A stretch of DNA of 10,863 bases from Deinococcus piscis (GTDB taxonomy: Bacteria; Deinococcota; Deinococci; Deinococcales; Deinococcaceae), in the NCBI RefSeq assembly GCF_014653275.1, contig NZ_BNAL01000053.1, positions 1 through 10,863 of the forward strand. Reading direction: 5' to 3'. A program made the position numbers and the translations under genes. Of the stretch, positions 6,171 to 10,863 are shown piece by piece. Position 1 is the stretch's first letter. Every line of letters starts with the position of its first letter. Under the pieces are notes generated by a model. The model worked only from the letters and a program-made list of their open reading frames with translations. It was not told the DNA's origin and ran no database searches.

Positions 6171-8444
6171 TCAGCTGGGCAGGCGGAAACGCGTCAGCGA
6201 GGCGTTCAGACGTTCGGACAGCTGCTGAAGCTGCTCGGCAGCGGCGCGGCCCTGCTCCACCGATTCTTCGGAGCGCTGAGCAATCTGAGCAATCTGCTGC
6301 ACGGCGCTGCCCATCTGGTCGATGCCCTGTACCTGCTGCTGGGTGGCAGACGAAATACTCTCGGCGAGCTGCGCGGACTGCTGGGTCAGTTCACCAATCT
6401 GGCGTAGGCGTTCACCGGCACTGCCCGCCACGCGGTAGCCCTGCTCCACCTCGCGGGTGGATTCTTCCACGTTCACGACCACGTCCTGAATCTCGGTCTG
6501 AATGTTCTGGATCAGTGCGGCGATGCGGCCCGTAGCGGCAGCCGAGTTGTCTGCCAGCTTGCGCACTTCGTCTGCCACGATGGAGAATCGTCCGCCCGCT
6601 TCACCGGCCCCCGCCGCCTCGATGGTGGCGTTGAGTGCCAGCAAGTTGGTCTGGCGGGCAATGCCCGAGATGGTATCTACAATTTCCTGAATTTCCAGCG
6701 AACGGTCCCCAAGGCCTTTGATGCTCTTGGCCACGCCCTGTACCTCGCGGCGGATGTTCTGCATGCCGTCCAGGGTACTGGTCACAGCTTCTTGGCCCTG
6801 CTGCGAGGCAAGCAGTGCCTGGCGGGCAGCGTCGGCAGAAGCCTGCGCCTGCTCGGCCATCTGGCGGACCGAGTTGGTCAGCTCCTGCACCTGCTGGGCC
6901 ACGCGCTGCGCTTCGGCGGCGGTCATGGCCGTACCTTCTTGAATCTGCGAGGTGGTCGCCAGCATGGTCTGTGAGCCGCTGGTCATGGAGCCCGAGGCTT
7001 TTTGCACGTCGCCAAGCACGTAGCCCAGCTCCTCGGTCATCAGGTTGATCGAGTCCACCACGTTGCCAAGCACGTCCTCGGTCACGACGCCGCGCTTGGT
7101 GAGGTCACCTTCAGCGATGTCCATCGTGACGTCCAGGAACTGCCCGATGTTGTTCTGGAGGCGTTCTTGCTCCAGGCGCTCTTGCTCGGCGCGCTGTTCG
7201 TTGGCTTCCAGCTGGGCGGCGGCAGCATTGAAGGTGGTGGCGAGGGTGCCCAGCTCGTCACTGCTGGTGACGGGAATGCGGGCACCGAACTGCCCACGCG
7301 AAAGAGCCGTGGCCGCCTGGGTCAGTTGGCCGAGCGGCTGCGTGATAGCGCGGAGAATCAGGTAAGCCAGCGTGGTGGCCAGTGCGATGCTGCCCACCAG
7401 CAAGATTAGCGAGAGAATCTCGCTGCGGCGAATGGCATCACTCTCTTGGCGCAGCTGTTGTTGCAGTGCCGACATGGCGGCCTGATACGCCTGCGCTTCG
7501 GCGTCGAAGGACGGCTGCAGCGCGGGGAAAGCCTTATCGCGGGCCAGGCCCACACGGTTTCCGGCCAGGAAAGCAGTTTCAAAGTTGCTGAACACCTTGC
7601 CCATGGCCGCTTTCATGTTGTCCAGGGCTGCTTGCAGTTCAGCGGACTGCGCTGGGTCTGCCTGGATGGCACGCTCCATGCTGCTCACCATCAACTGGTG
7701 GGCGGCGCGCGCATTGGCGAGGTGAACGCGGTATTCGCGCTGGTTGCCTGAGTCAATCGCGCCAGTCGCAGGGTCTGCCTCGCTGTAAGCGCGCACGGTC
7801 AGCGAACGCGTAAAGCCGGTGTCGTTCCACTGTGAGGGAAACACGTTGGTGGTCATGTTCAGCAGCGCGTTGGTGGCCGCGTTGTCCGAGTGGGCCAGGT
7901 TCGAGGCCTGCACCACTGACTGGGTGAGGGGCAACACCTGCTTGCTGAAAATGGTGTCGAACGATTGGGCGAGCTCTGCGCCGGTAGGCGGCTGAGGGCC
8001 TTTCAGCTTGGCCAGGAATTCTTGCCACGCCTTGTTGGTCTGGACGATGGTTTCGGTGATCTCGCCGCTGAGGGGCGCAGTTTGGGTGAGCTGCTCAAGC
8101 TGCGCGAGGTTTTCGGTCACTTTCTGAACTTCGGGCACGATCAGCTGCTCACCGCGCTGGTTGGCGCTCAGGGCACGCGAGATGGCACCACGGCTGAGCT
8201 GGGTGTCACCCAGCAGATTGGACAGCTGCTGGAGGTACAAGTAGCCCTGCTGTTGGTGCTGCACGGACTCAAGCTCATGGCTGGCTGCCGCGACGTTGGT
8301 GCCCACGGAGTAGATCAGCGGCACGCTCAGGGCCAGGGTGAGCAGACCGACTTTCTGGGGCACGCTGAGGCGGCTGAGAAAGTTGCCGCGTGGGACGTTG
8401 CTGGTCTGCACGGGGGACGAAGGAAGTGAAGGTGTAACAGTCAT
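6171..8444 (-). CDS. Methyl-accepting chemotaxis protein B (PilJ-like architecture)
   Basis: A 757-residue transmembrane chemoreceptor. A short cytoplasmic N-terminus (1-31) precedes TM1 (about 32-52). A mostly helical extracytoplasmic sensor of about 290 residues (53-342) follows, with no domain I recognise. After TM2 (about 343-364) come a HAMP domain (365-418), a charged helix rich in EQERLEQERLQ (419-431), a second HAMP-like segment (about 432-480) and a long signalling coiled coil to the C-terminus. The kinase-contact hairpin tip is IARQTNLLALNATIEAAGAGE (595-615); the usual Arg of the AARAGE motif is Gly. The protein ends in RFRLPS, nearly the same tail as MCP A. The ATG at 8444 has AGGAG 6 nt upstream. 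The paired HAMP-like segments and the kinase gene 46 nt downstream suggest a PilJ-like receptor feeding that kinase. The ligand cannot be told. MCP identity is certain. Confidence 0.95.
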   Translation of the reverse strand: MTVTPSLPSSPVQTSNVPRGNFLSRLSVPQKVGLLTLALSVPLIYSVGTNVAAASHELESVQHQQQGYLYLQQLSNLLGDTQLSRGAISRALSANQRGEQLIVPEVQKVTENLAQLEQLTQTAPLSGEITETIVQTNKAWQEFLAKLKGPQPPTGAELAQSFDTIFSKQVLPLTQSVVQASNLAHSDNAATNALLNMTTNVFPSQWNDTGFTRSLTVRAYSEADPATGAIDSGNQREYRVHLANARAAHQLMVSSMERAIQADPAQSAELQAALDNMKAAMGKVFSNFETAFLAGNRVGLARDKAFPALQPSFDAEAQAYQAAMSALQQQLRQESDAIRRSEILSLILLVGSIALATTLAYLILRAITQPLGQLTQAATALSRGQFGARIPVTSSDELGTLATTFNAAAAQLEANEQRAEQERLEQERLQNNIGQFLDVTMDIAEGDLTKRGVVTEDVLGNVVDSINLMTEELGYVLGDVQKASGSMTSGSQTMLATTSQIQEGTAMTAAEAQRVAQQVQELTNSVRQMAEQAQASADAARQALLASQQGQEAVTSTLDGMQNIRREVQGVAKSIKGLGDRSLEIQEIVDTISGIARQTNLLALNATIEAAGAGEAGGRFSIVADEVRKLADNSAAATGRIAALIQNIQTEIQDVVVNVEESTREVEQGYRVAGSAGERLRQIGELTQQSAQLAESISSATQQQVQGIDQMGSAVQQIAQIAQRSEESVEQGRAAAEQLQQLSERLNASLTRFRLPS
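6973..7196 (-). repeat. Inter-gene repeat copy in MCP B (linker and second HAMP)
   Basis: A 224-bp stretch encoding the charged helix and the second HAMP-like segment. It aligns without gaps to 9375-9598 in MCP A with about 13 differences by my count (~94% identity). It includes a 51-bp perfect match (7036-7086 with 9438-9488). Confidence 0.88.
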
Positions 8445-8450
8445 ATGGGG

Positions 8451-8455
8451 CTCCT
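8451..8455 (-). promoter_or_regulatory. Ribosome binding site for MCP B
   Basis: AGGAG on the minus strand lies 6 nt before the ATG at 8444. It is well spaced and confirms the start. Confidence 0.8.
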
Positions 8456-8456
8456 A

Positions 8457-8480
8457 TCGGTCACTGGGAAGATTCGGTCA
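8457..8480 (-). repeat. Short direct repeat TGACCGA in the MCP B leader
   Basis: TGACCGA occurs twice on the minus strand (8474-8480 and 8457-8463), 17 nt apart start to start, just before the MCP B ribosome binding site. Two 7-mers this close could be a regulatory site or chance; there is no other support. Confidence 0.25.
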
Positions 8481-8522
8481 TGAAGGGCGGACCACAAAGG
8501 GCGTAAGCTTTGGCCTGCGGCA

Positions 8523-8550
8523 CTGTGCCGGTTCAGCTGGGCCGGTTCAG
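8523..8550. repeat. Tandem 14-bp repeat between the receptor genes
   Basis: Two adjacent 14-bp units, CTGTGCCGGTTCAG (8523-8536) and CTGGGCCGGTTCAG (8537-8550), differ at one base. They lie in the 128-bp gap between MCP A and MCP B, the only large gap in the operon. I see no convincing terminator or promoter there. The repeat could be a protein-binding site, an mRNA feature or a slippage product. Confidence 0.5.
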
Positions 8551-8572
8551 GTTTGCCAGTCCAGTGGGGCAA

Positions 8573-10822
8573 TCAGCCCGGCAGGCGGAAACGTGAGAGC
8601 GAGGCGTTGAGCTGGTCAGCGAGGCGCTGCAACTGGTCGGCGGCGGCGCGGCCCTGCTCCACCGACTGCTGGGAGCGTTCGGCGGTCTGAGCGATGTCCT
8701 GCGCCGAGGCGGATACCTGCTCGATGTTCTGTACCTGCTCGCGGGTGGAAAGCGAAATCTGCTCGGCCAGGCGGGCCGATTCGCGTGACAGCTCACCGAT
8801 TTGTTCGAGGCGCTCACCAGCGGTGCCGGCCACGGCGTAGCCCTGGTTGACCTGTGCGGCGTTGTCGCGCATGGTGCGCACCACTTCAGCAATCTCGCTT
8901 TGAATTCCGCTGATCAGGGTGGTGATCTGACGGGTGGCCTGCGCGGATTCATCGGCCAGCTGTCGCACCTCTTCGGCCACCACGCTAAAGCGTTCGCCCG
9001 CTTCGCCAGCACCCGCCGCTTCAATCGAAGCGTGCAGCGACAGCAAGTTGGTCTGTGAAGCAATCCCCGAGATGGTGTCCACAATCTGACCGATCTGTTT
9101 GGAGCGCTCCGAGAGTGCGGCGATGCGCTCTTCGGCAGTCTGGGCGGTGGTGCGGATACCCTGCATACCGCTCAGCGTTTCCTGCACTGCCTGACGTCCC
9201 TGGTTGGCCGCGATCAGGGCCTGACGGGCGGCTTCGGCTGTGGCCTGGGCCAGCTGCGCCATGTCCTGAATCTGGCGGTTTACTTCGGCGGTCTGCTGCG
9301 CCACGTTCAGGGCGGCCTGCGTGGTCTGCGCCGCGCCTTGCTGAATGTCCTGGGTCGAGCTGAGCATCTGACGGGAGCCGCTGGTCACGGAGCCCGAGGC
9401 TTTCTGCACGTCGCCAAGCACGTTGCCCAGCTCCTCAGTCATCAGGTTGATCGAGTCCACCACGTTGCCAAGCACGTCCTCGGTCACGGTGCCGCGCTTG
9501 GTGAGGTCACCTTCGGCGATGTCCATCGTGACATTAAGGAACTGCCCGATGTTGTTCTGGAGGCGTTCTTGCTCCAGGCGTTCTTGCTCAACGCGCTGCT
9601 GGTTGGCCTCCAGCTGCATGGCGGCGGCATTGAAGGTGTTCGCAAGGGTGCCGAACTCGTCGCCCGTGGTGACCGGCACGCGGGCACCGAATTGACCCAG
9701 CGAAAGCGCCTGCGCGCCTTTGGTGAGGTGGCCCAGAGGCTGGTTGATGGCGTTCGACAGTACGCGGGTCAGAACGTACAGGGTCAGCGCACCTAGGATC
9801 ACTCCAATCAGGATGGTCAGCAGATTGTTCCGTGCCCGGTCACGTTCTGCCGCCAGTCGGCCCTCCATGGCCTTGGTGGTGGCGGCGAAAGCTTGGTACT
9901 GCGAGTCCAGACCCGCATTCAGCCGCTCATTTACCTGTGCAGAAGTCAGGGCGGTTTTGTTTTTGTCCAGCATTTCAGCCCGAATCAGGTCATTGGTGGC
10001 CTGCATTTCGGCCAGCATCCGGTCATAGCTGGGCTTCAGGGCGCTGGCGAGGTCTGGGTATTCCTCAAACATGGTCGCCGCTTTTTGAGCGATGTTCGCC
10101 GTTGCCGCCTCACTGCGTTCCAGCAGGCTGGCAACCTTGACTTGCTGGGCTTCACTGATGACGCCATCACGGGCCCGAATCTCATCCAGGGCGGTCAGGG
10201 CGCGCTGTACCTGGAAGCTGCTTTCAGGCAAGGCCACTGGCAGGATGTCCGTCGAAAGCACCGCCAAATCGGTGGCCGCGTGGGTGCCGTCTTTGGTTCC
10301 TGCGAGCAGGTTGCCACCTTCAGCAATGAGTCCGAAGAGGTTGGCCAGTTCGCCGTTGAGCGCAGAGCTGACCTGGCTGTTGAGTGTGGTTGAGCTGAGC
10401 TCTCCGCTCTGGATACCGGCAACAATTCTTTCAATTTTCTGCTGCAAGGCGCTGGTCACGTCTTGCAGCTCTTGGTGATCGTGGCCGTGCTCCAGCAGCG
10501 TTTGTGACAACAAATTCATGTTGGTCTGCAGGGCTTCTGTCTGGCCACCCATCTGCGAGAACGGCAGACTGCGCATGTACCGCAGATTTTTCTGCAGTTC
10601 CTGCATGGGGGTATAGGCTGCAACAATTTCCAGGCGTTCTTCAGCGGTCTTATAGTCCTGGTAGTAGGTGTAGAGCTGTGTCAGACCCAGTCCCAGGAAC
10701 GGGAGGGTCATGTAGCCCAATGCCGCCGCGATCTTGTGGCGGACCGGCAGGTTGGACAGAAAGTTGCCCTTGTGGCGGGCAGTAGGCGGTTGGGTGGTGG
10801 GCAGCTCCCTTTGTTTGGACAA
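8573..10822 (-). CDS. Methyl-accepting chemotaxis protein A (PilJ-like architecture)
   Basis: A chemoreceptor of about 749 residues. Layout: N-terminal tail (1-30, sharing GNFLS with MCP B), TM1 (about 31-50), a helical extracytoplasmic domain of about 280 residues that I do not recognise and that is unlike that of MCP B, TM2 (about 334-356), HAMP (357-409), charged helix (410-423), second HAMP-like segment (about 424-475) and signalling coiled coil. The hairpin tip reads IASQTNLLSLHASIEAAGAGE (587-607). Compared with the consensus, the Asn of LALNA is His and the Arg of AARAGE is Gly. The C-terminus is RFRLPG. The start is uncertain. The TTG at 10822 gives an N-terminus the same length as MCP B's, but no Shine-Dalgarno precedes it and the frame stays open to the window edge, so translation may begin further upstream. 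It is the first operon gene visible, 128 nt before MCP B. MCP identity is certain; its ligand is unknown. Confidence 0.93.
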   Translation of the reverse strand: MSKQRELPTTQPPTARHKGNFLSNLPVRHKIAAALGYMTLPFLGLGLTQLYTYYQDYKTAEERLEIVAAYTPMQELQKNLRYMRSLPFSQMGGQTEALQTNMNLLSQTLLEHGHDHQELQDVTSALQQKIERIVAGIQSGELSSTTLNSQVSSALNGELANLFGLIAEGGNLLAGTKDGTHAATDLAVLSTDILPVALPESSFQVQRALTALDEIRARDGVISEAQQVKVASLLERSEAATANIAQKAATMFEEYPDLASALKPSYDRMLAEMQATNDLIRAEMLDKNKTALTSAQVNERLNAGLDSQYQAFAATTKAMEGRLAAERDRARNNLLTILIGVILGALTLYVLTRVLSNAINQPLGHLTKGAQALSLGQFGARVPVTTGDEFGTLANTFNAAAMQLEANQQRVEQERLEQERLQNNIGQFLNVTMDIAEGDLTKRGTVTEDVLGNVVDSINLMTEELGNVLGDVQKASGSVTSGSRQMLSSTQDIQQGAAQTTQAALNVAQQTAEVNRQIQDMAQLAQATAEAARQALIAANQGRQAVQETLSGMQGIRTTAQTAEERIAALSERSKQIGQIVDTISGIASQTNLLSLHASIEAAGAGEAGERFSVVAEEVRQLADESAQATRQITTLISGIQSEIAEVVRTMRDNAAQVNQGYAVAGTAGERLEQIGELSRESARLAEQISLSTREQVQNIEQVSASAQDIAQTAERSQQSVEQGRAAADQLQRLADQLNASLSRFRLPG
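9375..9598 (-). repeat. Inter-gene repeat copy in MCP A (linker and second HAMP)
   Basis: Partner of the copy at 6973-7196. The parts of the two receptor genes outside this tract are clearly more diverged, and the sensor-encoding parts show no obvious similarity. Confidence 0.88.
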
Positions 10823-10841
10823 ATCTAAATAGAGGCCCAGC

Positions 10842-10863
10842 TCAGGGGGAATATACCGTGTCA
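10842..10863 (-). other. Possible 3' end of a preceding gene
   Basis: One minus-strand frame reads six sense codons from the window edge to a TGA at 10842-10844, 19 nt before the proposed MCP A start. This would fit an upstream operon gene such as a CheW-like adaptor, but 22 bases cannot show it. I see no promoter motif with proper spacing here. Confidence 0.2.

Noticed and set aside
4985..6535. A 516-codon open frame on the plus strand, antisense to the kinase gene.
   Set aside because: It runs opposite a kinase with intact motifs, crosses into the next gene, has no recognisable domain, and is what GC-rich codon use produces on the opposite strand.

Overview
The window looks like GC-rich chromosomal or megaplasmid DNA from a Deinococcus-type bacterium. 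This rests on three things: AGGAG-type ribosome binding sites, the character of the proteins, and a short palindromic intergenic repeat of a kind I associate with deinococci. The genus is an inference, since no rRNA or marker gene is present.

Left end, plus strand (1-1025): the C-terminal part of a McrC-family protein, the nuclease-type subunit of a McrBC-like modification-dependent restriction system. Its N-terminus lies outside the window. Its stop codon falls at the edge of a ~124-bp MITE-like element (1026-1149) that has terminal inverted repeats and a TA on each side. A Rho-independent terminator for the opposing operon follows (1214-1240).

The rest (1259-10822) is one minus-strand gene cluster, read right to left: methyl-accepting chemotaxis protein (MCP) A (8573-10822), MCP B (6171-8444), a 1112-residue hybrid CheA/ChpA-type kinase with three Hpt domains and a C-terminal receiver (2786-6124), a pseudo-receiver-DUF4388 (PATAN) protein (2052-2789), and a receiver-roadblock/LC7 response regulator (1259-2017). 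Spacings are 128, 46, -4 and 34 nt, and a strong terminator follows the last gene, so this reads as an operon or its distal part. No promoter is visible; it probably lies beyond the right edge.

Likely working model: two membrane receptors with unrelated extracytoplasmic domains control one kinase. The kinase passes phosphate through its Hpt domains to its own receiver and to the receiver-roadblock protein. This resembles the Pil-Chp systems that control type IV pili. The two output proteins are the unusual part. PATAN domains are tied to pilus-motor control in cyanobacteria, and roadblock/LC7 domains act on MglA-type small GTPases. The cluster may therefore connect chemosensing to a pilus or polarity module rather than to a flagellar motor. 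No CheW, CheR, CheB or pilus gene is present in the window.

Two stretches of near-identical DNA point to recent internal duplication or gene conversion: the Hpt2/Hpt3 core of the kinase, and the HAMP-linker region shared by the two receptors.
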